Assembly (NCBI GenBank): GCA_002377605.1
Contig: DFQD01000189.1
Location: 4,839 to 34,695 of the forward strand
Reading direction: 5' to 3'
DNA length: 29,857 nucleotides
From: Gammaproteobacteria bacterium UBA3498
GTDB lineage: Bacteria > Pseudomonadota > Gammaproteobacteria > Pseudomonadales > Pseudohongiellaceae
The notes below the pieces were generated by a model. That model saw only the letters and a list, made by a program, of their open reading frames with translations. It was not told where the DNA came from and did no database searches. This document shows, one piece after another, positions 7,826 to 15,932 of the stretch (positions are counted from its first letter, which is position 1; the number at the start of each line of letters is the position of its first letter). The translations under genes were made by a program, and so were the position numbers.

Positions 7826-8042
7826 TATTCTTCTCCTTTAAGGATCACCAGGGCGTGATTTTTCGCATCTCTTTATCAGGGTTCCTGAGTGTATCGCACT
7901 TTGAGGGAATTGGCTCGATTAGTGGGCGTTTCGGCCGATTTCATGTTCAACTAATTGCTGCTAATTCCAGCTCTACAATTTTTACCTTATGAGATTCTCC
8001 GTATACTAGTTCCATAACGAAAATAACAAACAGGGAATACCC
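7826..8042. promoter_or_regulatory. Divergent promoter region between amine dehydrogenase operon and sulfur transporter
   Basis: This 217-base gap must hold the promoters of both the six-gene minus-strand operon and the YeeE gene. For YeeE, TATACT at 8002-8007 is a good -10 box with a poor -35 (TTTTTA, 7979-7984). CTAATT occurs twice exactly 10 bases apart (7951-7956 and 7961-7966), one helical turn, which could be a regulator half-site pair. A short ATCAC/GTGAT repeat lies at 7844-7859 just ahead of the heavy-chain ribosome site. None of these is proven; the divergent layout allows shared control. Confidence 0.45.
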
Positions 8043-9236
8043 ATGAGCTCCGACATCACTACCCCCAGTCCTGACATCGATCTCTCAGTTCTAACTCGGA
8101 ATAGACGAACTCTCGGAGTGGGAGTGATCATTAGCTTACTTCTTTTTCTGTTTCTAGAAATCAACTATGGCTGGCGCCAAGGGGCATTGTTCATAGTAGG
8201 CTTAGGCGCAGGAGTAATTTTGTACCATGCAGCATTTGGATTTACATCTGCATGGCGTGAGGTTGCTAATACCGGGAGAGGTGCAGGCTTAAGGGCTCAA
8301 ATGCTAATGCTTGCGGTCACTGTCCTCATTTTTACACCTCTTATAGCTCAAGGTGAATTATTTGGAGTCAATGTAAGAGGAAGTGTTGCTCCGCTAAATC
8401 TGGCTGTTGTTTGTGGTGCCTTTATGTTCGGTCTGGGTATGCAACTAGGTGGTGGTTGCGCATCAGGTACATTATTCACTGCCGGTGGTGGTAACACTCG
8501 TATGATGATAACTCTTGCAGCGTTTATTGTGGGGTCTCTGCTCGGTACTTGGCAATGGCATCTTTGGCAAGACGTACCAAGTGTCCCGCCAATTGCACTA
8601 ACACAAAGTTTCGGATTGCTGGGTGGTATGATTGGTAGTCTTGTTCTTTTTGCTGCTGTCTGGTATGCGACAATTCTTTATGAAAAGAAAAAGTACGGAG
8701 AAGTAGTAGCAGAACCGCGTTCGAATTTCTCTGTTCTCCGAGGACCTTGGCCACTTGTCGCTGGTGCACTCGCTTTAGTCTTGGTACAAGTTGCAACTCT
8801 AGTATTAGCTGGTCGCCCCTGGGGTGTTACTTCCGCTTTTGCACTTTGGGGTGCAAAGATCGCCGGCCTCACTGGCCTCGATGTTTCACTTTGGCCTTAC
8901 TGGGATCGAGCCGGACAAGCTGCTTCTTTAGATCAGAGCGTATTTAATGACATCACTTCAATAATGAATTTCGGCATCATGCTTGGCGCATTAGTTGCCG
9001 CTGCCCTGGCACGAAAATTTTCTCCTTCACCAAAAATGCCAAACGGTCACATCATGGCCGCAATCATCGGTGGTTTAATGTTGGGATATGGCGCGCGCAT
9101 AGCATTTGGTTGCAACATTGGCGCTTACTTCAGCGGTATAAGTTCTACAAGCATGCATGGCTGGGTTTGGTTTGCAGCAGCTTTCGCCGGGAGTATCATT
9201 GGTACAAAACTTCGACCAAGGTTTGGGTTGACTTAG
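8043..9236 (+). CDS. YeeE/YedE-family sulfur-compound transporter (TsuA-like)
   Basis: Polytopic inner-membrane protein of 397 residues with an internal duplication. Each half ends in a glycine-rich cysteine motif: LGMQLGGGCASGTLF (C139) and GARIAFGCNIGAYFSG (C357). These cysteines mark the YeeE/YedE (sulf_transp) family, whose characterised member TsuA imports thiosulfate through conserved cysteines. Two internal runs are strongly hydrophobic (near 25-62 and 85-175), and the last helix follows STSMHGWVW. AGGGAA lies 6 bases before the ATG (8032-8036 region). It is transcribed divergently from the amine dehydrogenase/molybdoenzyme operon, so it may supply or clear a sulfur compound handled there. 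Thiosulfate specificity is inferred only. Confidence 0.9.
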   Translation: MSSDITTPSPDIDLSVLTRNRRTLGVGVIISLLLFLFLEINYGWRQGALFIVGLGAGVILYHAAFGFTSAWREVANTGRGAGLRAQMLMLAVTVLIFTPLIAQGELFGVNVRGSVAPLNLAVVCGAFMFGLGMQLGGGCASGTLFTAGGGNTRMMITLAAFIVGSLLGTWQWHLWQDVPSVPPIALTQSFGLLGGMIGSLVLFAAVWYATILYEKKKYGEVVAEPRSNFSVLRGPWPLVAGALALVLVQVATLVLAGRPWGVTSAFALWGAKIAGLTGLDVSLWPYWDRAGQAASLDQSVFNDITSIMNFGIMLGALVAAALARKFSPSPKMPNGHIMAAIIGGLMLGYGARIAFGCNIGAYFSGISSTSMHGWVWFAAAFAGSIIGTKLRPRFGLT

Positions 9237-9499
9237 TTATTAATGGCCAAGTGTAGAGGTGAAAAGACCTCTTCTGCGACCTTAGCGTTTTGAGTAACGA
9301 ATGTATTTAGCAAATCTCTACTCGCATATTCAGCACAATTTTTGGAGAGATATTCGGTGTTAAGTGTATTGCATGGCGTAAATTGAATGTTGTAAGTTGG
9401 AGCTTCAAATTCAGGAATAGTTAAGGCTGCGAAATAACTTCTAACAACTATTGTAGCTTGTCCTAGAGAACTACTCTCATGCCTTTTATCAGTGCTCAC
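9233..9499 (-). CDS. Possible small hypothetical protein
   Basis: An 88-residue open frame from a GTG start, overlapping the transporter stop by four bases at its own end. A G-rich tract (AGGGGGG) runs straight into the GTG, with essentially no spacer, so the translation signal is poor. The product has no signal peptide, no recognisable motif and ordinary composition, with two cysteines (TPCNTL and SKNCAEY). If it is not real, 9237-9564 is a 328-base stretch without a gene, in which I see only the ribosome site of the next gene. Low confidence. Confidence 0.25.
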   Translation of the reverse strand: MSTDKRHESSSLGQATIVVRSYFAALTIPEFEAPTYNIQFTPCNTLNTEYLSKNCAEYASRDLLNTFVTQNAKVAEEVFSPLHLAINN

Positions 9500-9564
9500 C
9501 CCCCCTGTGTTTTAGACTGAAATATTTGTATAGTGGATTGAAAATAAGAACAAAGGGACTCCCC

Positions 9565-10635
9565 ATGAAATCAGTTCGATTCTCAGTGATCGCCTTTCTT
9601 TCTTCTTTATATGTAGGTATGCCAGTTTCAGGTCAAACGCCACAGTTCGATATCGATCTGGAATGGCCTCAGATTCCAATGGGTGACAACTGGCTTACCG
9701 GCGGAATTGGCGGCATGTGTATTGATTCCCGTGATCATGTTTTCTTGTTAAATAGACAGAATGTAGTTGAGGCGGACCTGGATGGCGCGAAACTAGCACC
9801 GCCAATAATTGAACTGGATGCAAATGGAGTAGTAGTCCGAGGATGGGGAGATCCGGAGTTAATTGGACCGCGTCTCCACGACTGCCATGTAGAAACTGAT
9901 GGCAGCATTTGGGTTGTTGCTGCAGGTACTGGATACATTCAAAAGTATTCGAATGATGGCGGCGAACTCCTTATGCAAATTGGTGAAACTGGTCGCTTCG
10001 ATTCCTCAGACGGTACGAGAGAAGGCGAGCCCTTAAATTCTGACAATGCACAATTCTTTTTACCTTCTGCGGTAGACGTAAACAAAATTAATGGTGACAT
10101 CTATGTCGCTGATGGAGAACTTCCTGGCGGTAATGCACGTATTGCAGTACTAAACAAGGAAGGTGAATTTTTGCGGCAATGGCAACTTTTTCGTACAGCT
10201 TCTGACCGAGAAATCACTCCTTTGCCACACTGTTTACGATTATCTAATGACGGATTAGTGTATGTGTGTGATCGTCAGGCCGACCGCATTCAGGTTTTCG
10301 ATCAGCAAGGCAACTTTATACAAAATATTTTTGTTTCCTTCACTCCTCTATCTCCCACCCAAGGTCGCGCCGGCGGAAATCGCGGGTCCGCGGTAGTATT
10401 GGCGTTTTCTCCAGACACTGAACAACGCTATATGTACGTTATCAATCAGAATAGTGTCATGATTGATGTGCTGGAGAGAGAAAGTGGTAGAGTAGTTTCA
10501 CGATTTGGCGATGGGCCCGGACGTTACCGAGGGCAGTTTACTCTACCTCATGGGATTGGCGTCGACTCTAGAGGAAATGTTTATATCGCCGAACAGGAAG
10601 GGCGAAGAATTCAAAAGTATTCTTTAATCGAGTGA
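9565..10635 (+). CDS. Exported NHL-repeat beta-propeller protein
   Basis: Predicted periplasmic six-bladed propeller of 356 residues. The ATG at 9565 is preferred to an upstream TTG at 9526: it has AAAGGGA at the right distance and opens a Sec signal peptide (MKSVRFSVIAFLSSLYVG, cleavage near VSGQ). NHL blades are plain: GIGGMCIDSRDHVFLLNRQ, HDCHVETDGSIWVVAAG, FFLPSAVDVNKINGDIYVADG, GLVYVCDRQADRIQVFD and a final LPHGIGVDSRGNVYIAEQEG. The family includes peptidyl-alpha-hydroxyglycine alpha-amidating lyase relatives, but I cannot confirm catalytic residues. Cysteines are few (C59, C113, C221 and C232 areas by eye). Its blade sequence is like that of the fragment at the start of the window. The stop codon is one base from the end of the convergent CoA-transferase gene. 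Confidence 0.88.
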   Translation: MKSVRFSVIAFLSSLYVGMPVSGQTPQFDIDLEWPQIPMGDNWLTGGIGGMCIDSRDHVFLLNRQNVVEADLDGAKLAPPIIELDANGVVVRGWGDPELIGPRLHDCHVETDGSIWVVAAGTGYIQKYSNDGGELLMQIGETGRFDSSDGTREGEPLNSDNAQFFLPSAVDVNKINGDIYVADGELPGGNARIAVLNKEGEFLRQWQLFRTASDREITPLPHCLRLSNDGLVYVCDRQADRIQVFDQQGNFIQNIFVSFTPLSPTQGRAGGNRGSAVVLAFSPDTEQRYMYVINQNSVMIDVLERESGRVVSRFGDGPGRYRGQFTLPHGIGVDSRGNVYIAEQEGRRIQKYSLIE

Positions 10636-10636
10636 T

Positions 10637-11842
10637 TTAGAAATCTAGATAATTCGCAATTTCTTCTTCAGAGTAACCAAGGTCTCTTAGTATTTCTTCC
10701 GTATGCTCACCAAGAGTCGGTGCTGCTGTTGGTTTGCGCTTTTCGAAACCACTGACTTCAAATGGGCTGTTTACGGTTCGAATAGAACCGTATTCTGGAT
10801 GTTCTAAAGGGATAATAATGTCGTTATCTGATTTCTGTTTATCGTTTACCGCTTCATCATAGGTAAAAACTTTAGAGTGGGGAATATCATACTCAGTCAG
10901 CCTTTGGAGCCAGTAATCTGCATTATGTTCGGCGAAACAATCACTTATTTCCCTTATTAACAAAGTCATGTTTTCCACACGCTTTTCATGCGTGCTGAAT
11001 TTATTGTCGTCAATAAACTCCGGACGTCCTATTGAATTGCAGAATGGAGCCCAATCTCTTGTGGAATTAACTAAAGTTAATTTGATTAGTTCTTTGTCCT
11101 TGGTTCGATAATTTAGTGAAATAAAATTATAGGCGTGATCGCGAGGCCTTTTATCTCTGTACTTTGCACCAGCTAAACCAGCTTGGATCATTACTGAGTT
11201 AGCCCAGGTACCATTAGCGAGGAGTGAGGTTGAAACCTTGCAGCCTTTCCCGGTTTGTTCCCGCTGATACAAACCAGACATGATAGCTCCGAACAAACTC
11301 ATAGCGCTTGGATGATCCCCAGCTCCGAATGGAAAAGTGCTTAGCCATCCTTCATAGGGGAAAAGATGCGATTCTATTCCTGAGCGAGTCCAGTAACATA
11401 CGGTGTCATAGCCCGGCTTATCTATTTCTTCTCCTTTCTCGCCATAACCAGTCGCCAGTGCGTAGACTAGTTTCGGATTGATCTCTCGCATTGAGTCGTA
11501 GTCGATTTTGAGTCTATTGATGGCATCGATACGATAGTTAGTAATAAGCACATCGGCGTCGGAGGCTAGTCTACAAACTGCATCAAGTCCTTCTTCGGTT
11601 TTAAGATCGAGCACTACACTCTTCTTATTCCGATTAGTCATTTGAAATGCATAAGGAATTTCTGAAATAGGAAGCCCCGCGATTTTGTGCCAATTACGAT
11701 TCAGATCACCCGTTCCAGGTGGTTCTATTTTAATTATGTCAGCGCCAAAATCGCTAAGTACTACACCAGCAGCCGGTCCGAAGACCATAGTAGTGATTTC
11801 AAGAACTTTTATTCCGGCAAGCAAGGGTCGGTTTTCAGGCAT
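10637..11842 (-). CDS. CaiB/BaiF family class III CoA-transferase
   Basis: Cytoplasmic enzyme moving CoA between carboxylic acids through a covalent aspartyl intermediate. The 401 residues match the family. The N-terminal block is LLAGIKVLEITTMVFGPAAG, then LSDFGADIIKIEPPGTGD and NRNKKSVVLDLKTEEG. The candidate catalytic Asp sits in KPGYDTVCYW (D about 167). The C-terminal domain has RDWAPFCNSIGRPE and ends APTLGEHTEEILRDLGYSEEEI, as usual. There is no strong ribosome site before the ATG. It is divergent from the crotonase gene across a 191-base gap, so the two may share control and act on the same acyl-CoA. The substrate is not predictable; the family covers carnitine, bile acids, formyl/oxalyl and others. 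Confidence 0.93.
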   Translation of the reverse strand: MPENRPLLAGIKVLEITTMVFGPAAGVVLSDFGADIIKIEPPGTGDLNRNWHKIAGLPISEIPYAFQMTNRNKKSVVLDLKTEEGLDAVCRLASDADVLITNYRIDAINRLKIDYDSMREINPKLVYALATGYGEKGEEIDKPGYDTVCYWTRSGIESHLFPYEGWLSTFPFGAGDHPSAMSLFGAIMSGLYQREQTGKGCKVSTSLLANGTWANSVMIQAGLAGAKYRDKRPRDHAYNFISLNYRTKDKELIKLTLVNSTRDWAPFCNSIGRPEFIDDNKFSTHEKRVENMTLLIREISDCFAEHNADYWLQRLTEYDIPHSKVFTYDEAVNDKQKSDNDIIIPLEHPEYGSIRTVNSPFEVSGFEKRKPTAAPTLGEHTEEILRDLGYSEEEIANYLDF

Positions 11843-12033
11843 CTATTTTTGTTATTCGGACTGGTAGTGCAAAAAGGACTCAGAGTATAGATGATCCCCA
11901 GTTTGTTAAAAACTCCTGCTTTCATTCTGTTCAATTTTTCCCGAACTGCTATGCTACTCGGTCTTCGAAAAAAGCGTTTTCGCTAGATTGAGCACTAGGT
12001 TAACAAGAAATAATAAGGGAAATAGGAAAGAAC

Positions 12034-12813
12034 ATGACTGAATTTTGCAAAGTTGAAAAACGAGACCGCATACTAATAGTCACCATTAACCGTCCAGAAA
12101 GGCTTAATGCACTGCATCCCGCTGCTAATTTAGAGCTTGCTCAAGTATTCGACGAATACGCTGCAGATGACGAGCTTTGGGTAGCAATAATTACTGGCGA
12201 AGGCAGAGCCTTTAGTGCCGGTAATGATTTGCGTTGGCAGGCAGAAGGGAATGTGCGACCACCTATGCCTTTGGGTTTCGCTGGACTCACTAGCCGCTTT
12301 GATCTGATCAAACCTGTAATAGCTGCGGTGAATGGTGTCGCCATGGGGGGTGGATTTGAAATTGCATTGGCTTGCGATCTAATTATTGCGTCCGAGAAAG
12401 CAGTGTTCGCATTACCTGAACCTAAAGTTGGTCTGGCAGCATTGGCTGGAGGCCTCAACCGCTTGCCGCGAATCATAGGTAGCAAGCGTGCCTTGGGAAT
12501 GATTCTTACTGGTCGCCATGTTCTTGCTGAGGAAGGTCTGAATTTAGGATTTGTAAATGAAATCGTGCCCCATGAGCAGGTTTTGGATCGAGCAATTGAA
12601 GTTGCAAACGAAATCCTCTCGTGTTCACCGCTATCGATACGTGCAAGTAAAGACGCAGTCTACCGTTCGCTGGATTTCGCTTCACTGGAAGAATCAATGA
12701 AAGACATGCGTAACGAATACGCTGCGGTAAAAAAGATGACAGAAAGCGAAGACTTTATAGAAGGGCCGAAGGCATTCGCTGAGAAGCGGTTGCCTAATTG
12801 GAAAGGTCGTTAA
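12034..12813 (+). CDS. Enoyl-CoA hydratase/isomerase (crotonase family)
   Basis: Cytoplasmic crotonase-fold enzyme of 259 residues. The first oxyanion-hole segment is AIITGEGRAFSAGNDLRW; the second is AVNGVAMGGGFEIALACDL. The signature continues with ALPEPKVGLAALAGGLNRLP, giving a conserved Glu at the second catalytic position (in PEPKVG), and the usual GSKRALGMILTGR. It starts from an ATG with AGGAAAG at good spacing. The product could be a hydratase in branched-chain or unusual acyl-CoA breakdown; the crotonase fold supports many reactions. It is followed after 22 bases by a glutathione transferase gene, so they are likely co-transcribed. Family certain, reaction not. Confidence 0.93.
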   Translation: MTEFCKVEKRDRILIVTINRPERLNALHPAANLELAQVFDEYAADDELWVAIITGEGRAFSAGNDLRWQAEGNVRPPMPLGFAGLTSRFDLIKPVIAAVNGVAMGGGFEIALACDLIIASEKAVFALPEPKVGLAALAGGLNRLPRIIGSKRALGMILTGRHVLAEEGLNLGFVNEIVPHEQVLDRAIEVANEILSCSPLSIRASKDAVYRSLDFASLEESMKDMRNEYAAVKKMTESEDFIEGPKAFAEKRLPNWKGR

Positions 12814-12835
12814 AAATCGATAAACGGAATAGAAA

Positions 12836-13456
12836 ATGAAACTCTACCATTGCTCTAATGCAAGATCGGTCCGTCCTTTATGGACACTAGAAGAACTCGG
12901 TGTGGATTACGAGCTCACTGTTATGCCTTTTCCGCCGCGCTTTGCTTATGACGGCTATTTAGATATTAATCCCATTGGCACTGTGCCGACTTTCATCGAT
13001 GACAATCTTGTCATGACAGAATCGACCGCCATCTGTCAGTACCTAGTTGAAAAATATAGCCCTACCGAATTGCGTGTCATGCCAGGCGAACCTGAGTATG
13101 GAGAGTATCTGAATTGGCTGTATCGATCGGATGCGACATTTACGTTTCCTTTAGCAATTAATTTTCGTTATACCAAGTTGGAACCTGAAGAGCGTCGCGT
13201 TCCGCAAGTTGCTGAAGATTATGCAATTTGGTTTCACTCTCGCATTCGTTCAGTAGAGGCTGCTTTGGAAGGAAAGGATTTCTTGGTTTCGGATCGATTT
13301 ACTATTGCAGATATCGTGGTTGGTTACGCCCTACAGTTTGGCGATCGTCTTGGTTTAAGCGATCGCTACAAACCCAATTGTCGGCGGTACCTGGCTAACC
13401 TTAACGAGCGGATGGCCTACAAGCGATCCCAGGAAAAAGGCCGTCTGCCAGAATAG
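12836..13456 (+). CDS. Glutathione S-transferase
   Basis: Cytoplasmic GST of 206 residues. The N-terminal thioredoxin-like domain opens MKLYHCSNARSVRPLWTLEE; the catalytic Ser/Cys region is CSNARSVRP, and the glutathione-binding motif is LDINPIGTVPTFIDDN then MTESTAICQYL (Ser of the gamma-Glu site). The C-terminal helical domain has the N-capping motif region FTIADIVVGYAL. A GGAAT lies just before the ATG. It forms a probable two-gene unit with the crotonase upstream, which suggests thiol conjugation or thiolytic chemistry on the same substrate, but that is inference. Confidence 0.92.
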   Translation: MKLYHCSNARSVRPLWTLEELGVDYELTVMPFPPRFAYDGYLDINPIGTVPTFIDDNLVMTESTAICQYLVEKYSPTELRVMPGEPEYGEYLNWLYRSDATFTFPLAINFRYTKLEPEERRVPQVAEDYAIWFHSRIRSVEAALEGKDFLVSDRFTIADIVVGYALQFGDRLGLSDRYKPNCRRYLANLNERMAYKRSQEKGRLPE

Positions 13457-13548
13457 GGTATTTTCTGTTACGGACATTCAACAATTTTGCTAAAGTTGTC
13501 GTATATGTCTGTAAAGGGGCCCAGGAATGGCGCCTTCAGAGGGTGACC

Positions 13549-13854
13549 ATGAAAACTTCTCTGACACTACTATTTGCTGCTTTGATACTAGCTTCTTGCC
13601 AGTCATCAGAAAACGTTTTGTATAGAAAAATGACTGAAGAAGAGTTGATTGCCTATAACTCAACTGTACCTTTGGGCGACAGTGTCTTCTGTTTCGAGGA
13701 TGTCCGCACCGGCTCTCATATTCGTAAAAAGCACTGTCTAACTCTGCAAGAAATAATTAACCAGGTTAACGATAATTCACACGCACTCGGTGTTCTTAAC
13801 TATGGTGGTCCGGGGCCATTTCGAGGTGGTGGTCTTGGCTTCGGTGTCGACTAG
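13549..13854 (+). CDS. Small predicted lipoprotein
   Basis: Hypothetical protein of 101 residues. The ATG at 13549 is chosen over the GTG at 13543 because AGAGGG is placed five bases ahead. The N-terminus is a lipoprotein signal with lipobox LASC (LTLLFAALILASCQSS), so it should be anchored in a membrane by its Cys after cleavage. The mature part has two more cysteines about 20 residues apart (VFCFEDVRTG and KKHCLTLQE), probably a disulfide. It ends in a glycine-rich tail (GGPGPFRGGGLGFGVD). I do not recognise the family. It precedes the PQQ dehydrogenase by 53 bases and may be co-transcribed with it. Confidence 0.75.
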   Translation: MKTSLTLLFAALILASCQSSENVLYRKMTEEELIAYNSTVPLGDSVFCFEDVRTGSHIRKKHCLTLQEIINQVNDNSHALGVLNYGGPGPFRGGGLGFGVD

Positions 13855-13907
13855 CCAAGCATTGCCCATCTATATCGAGCGCACAAGAAAATAAAAGAGG
13901 AGCCGTT

Positions 13908-15818
13908 ATGGGCAAACTCAGTCAGCTATTTGCAATTTTTTCCACAGCGCTAGTTGTAAACACTGCACAATCACAAAACTATGATTGGATGCACTATGGC
14001 AATGATCTAGGTCATACCAAGTACGCACCCTTAGATCAGATTAATAGGGAAAATGTTGCGGATTTAGAAGTGAATTGGATTTGGGAATCTGTCGACAACC
14101 AAGCAGTAGCAGAACGACCCCAGTATGTCCCTTCAGGATTTAAGGCAACACCAATAAGTCGCAGCGGCACCATTTACGTAAGCACTCCATTGGGATTCGT
14201 CGCTGCAATAGATGCGCAAACCGGGCAACAGAAATGGACCTTTAACACTTTTACTTGGGAACATGGTCGACCTGCTAACAATGGTTTCAATCATCGCGGG
14301 GTTACTTTTTGGGAAAAGCCAACTGCAGATGGCACTGAACCGCGCATTATAATGACCACTGCTAATGCATTTCTCTGGTCCATCGATGCAGAAACCGGAG
14401 AACCTGATTTAAGTTTCGGGATTGGTGGAAAGGCTGACTTAACTCTTGGGCTTGGTAGAGAAGTAGATAGATCCATGATTGCTCACTCTGCTGCTGTACC
14501 AATTGTGGGTAATACAGTGATCATCGGTTCTGTTGTTTATGATCAGCCAATGTTTGACATGGTGCCGGAGAAACTGACTGACTTGCCACCCGGGCATGTT
14601 CGCGGTTTCGATCTCAATACTGGTGAACAGAAATGGATTTTCCACACCATTCCACAACCAGGTGAATTGGGTAATGACACCTGGTTAGATGACTCTTGGG
14701 AAGTAACCGGCGCCACTAATATCTGGACGATGATTTCGGTGGACCCGGAATTAGGCTATGCCTATCTGCCGGTTGGTAATCCAGGTAATGATTTTTATGG
14801 TGGACAGCGCCTTGGCGACAATCTGTTTGGAACCAGTTTGGTGGCAGTCGACACCGAAACTGGTGAGCGGGTCTGGCACTATCAAATCGTGCATCATGAA
14901 TTATGGGATTACGATCCGCCAGCGGCACCAACCTTGGTTGACATCACGGTTGATGGCAGAGATATCAAAGCTGTTGCGATGGTTACGAAGCAAGCATTCA
15001 TTTATGTATTCGATCGTATTACTGGCGAACCAGTTTGGCCTATCGTTGAACAACCTGTACCTGTTAGTTCTGTACCGGGTGAACGGGCCGCACAAACGCA
15101 GCCATTTCCAACTAAACCGGCTCCATTCGATCAGCAAGGTATTTCAGACAAAACCTTAATCGACTTTACGCCTGAATTAAGACAGGAAGCGTTAGAGATA
15201 ATTAGTGAATTTGAATACGGTGGACTGTATACGCCGCCATCGCTTAAGGGAACGATAACTCTTCCTGGCTGGACAGGTGGGGCTGAATGGACCGGAGCAG
15301 CTTTCGACCCAGAAACTTCCATGTACTACATACCATCAGTCACAAGCCCAATCGTTATTCAATTAGTTGCAAACAATTCCACGGAAACAGAGTTTGCGTA
15401 CATGCGAGGCGGAATTCGGAATGTAAATGGGCCACGTGGTTTACCTATAACCAAACCACCTTACGGGCGTATAAGCGCGATTAATTTAAACACCGGTGAA
15501 TACGAGTGGGTGCGGGCAAATGCCGAAGGAATTCGACAACAGATTATCGACATGGGAATTCCCGATCCTGGCCCTGTAGGCGTGGTCAACATTGCACCCT
15601 TGTTGGTAACAAAAACGCTTCTTTTTCAAGCTATTACCGATGGAGTTCCTATCCTTCGGGCCATGGACAAAGCCACTGGAGAAACGATTGCAGAAATCGA
15701 ATTACCAGCAATCCCCCAAGGCGCACCAATGACATACATGGTAGATGGGAGACAATATATCGCTATTAGTTGTGGCGGTGGCGCAGATGCGAAAATTGTA
15801 ACGCTTTCTCTTCCTTAA
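13908..15818 (+). CDS. PQQ-dependent dehydrogenase (exported quinoprotein)
   Basis: Periplasmic eight-bladed quinoprotein of 636 residues that should oxidise an alcohol, aldose or similar substrate with pyrroloquinoline quinone. A Sec signal spans about 1-22 (ending TAQSQ). The opening DWMHYGNDLGHTKYAPLDQI, the mid-blade HHELWDYDPPAAPTLVDI, FDRITGEPVWPI and the closing block ending ISCGGGADAKIV are those of the PQQ family related to glucose/quinate dehydrogenases. It has no CXXCH haem motif and no vicinal cysteine pair, unlike type I/II quinoprotein alcohol dehydrogenases, and no N-terminal membrane domain; I see only one cysteine in the chain. The electron acceptor is therefore a separate carrier. 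GAGGAG precedes the ATG at good spacing. No PQQ biosynthesis gene lies in the window. Confidence 0.9.
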   Translation: MGKLSQLFAIFSTALVVNTAQSQNYDWMHYGNDLGHTKYAPLDQINRENVADLEVNWIWESVDNQAVAERPQYVPSGFKATPISRSGTIYVSTPLGFVAAIDAQTGQQKWTFNTFTWEHGRPANNGFNHRGVTFWEKPTADGTEPRIIMTTANAFLWSIDAETGEPDLSFGIGGKADLTLGLGREVDRSMIAHSAAVPIVGNTVIIGSVVYDQPMFDMVPEKLTDLPPGHVRGFDLNTGEQKWIFHTIPQPGELGNDTWLDDSWEVTGATNIWTMISVDPELGYAYLPVGNPGNDFYGGQRLGDNLFGTSLVAVDTETGERVWHYQIVHHELWDYDPPAAPTLVDITVDGRDIKAVAMVTKQAFIYVFDRITGEPVWPIVEQPVPVSSVPGERAAQTQPFPTKPAPFDQQGISDKTLIDFTPELRQEALEIISEFEYGGLYTPPSLKGTITLPGWTGGAEWTGAAFDPETSMYYIPSVTSPIVIQLVANNSTETEFAYMRGGIRNVNGPRGLPITKPPYGRISAINLNTGEYEWVRANAEGIRQQIIDMGIPDPGPVGVVNIAPLLVTKTLLFQAITDGVPILRAMDKATGETIAEIELPAIPQGAPMTYMVDGRQYIAISCGGGADAKIVTLSLP

Positions 15819-15932
15819 GCAGTAATACCAGCAACTAATCCCTAAACAATATTTGCAGTAGGAACATCCTCGAGAAAAATTCAGTCAGACAAAGCGCTGC
15901 ACGTAGCAGACTAAATTTTCTGGCTACTTTAA

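Noticed and set aside
12141..12485. Minus-strand open frame
   Set aside because: Antisense to the crotonase, low complexity composition typical of a shadow frame.
10637..12813. Carnitine operon (caiB plus caiD)
   Set aside because: Only generic CoA-transferase and crotonase families on opposite strands; no caiA, caiC or caiT.
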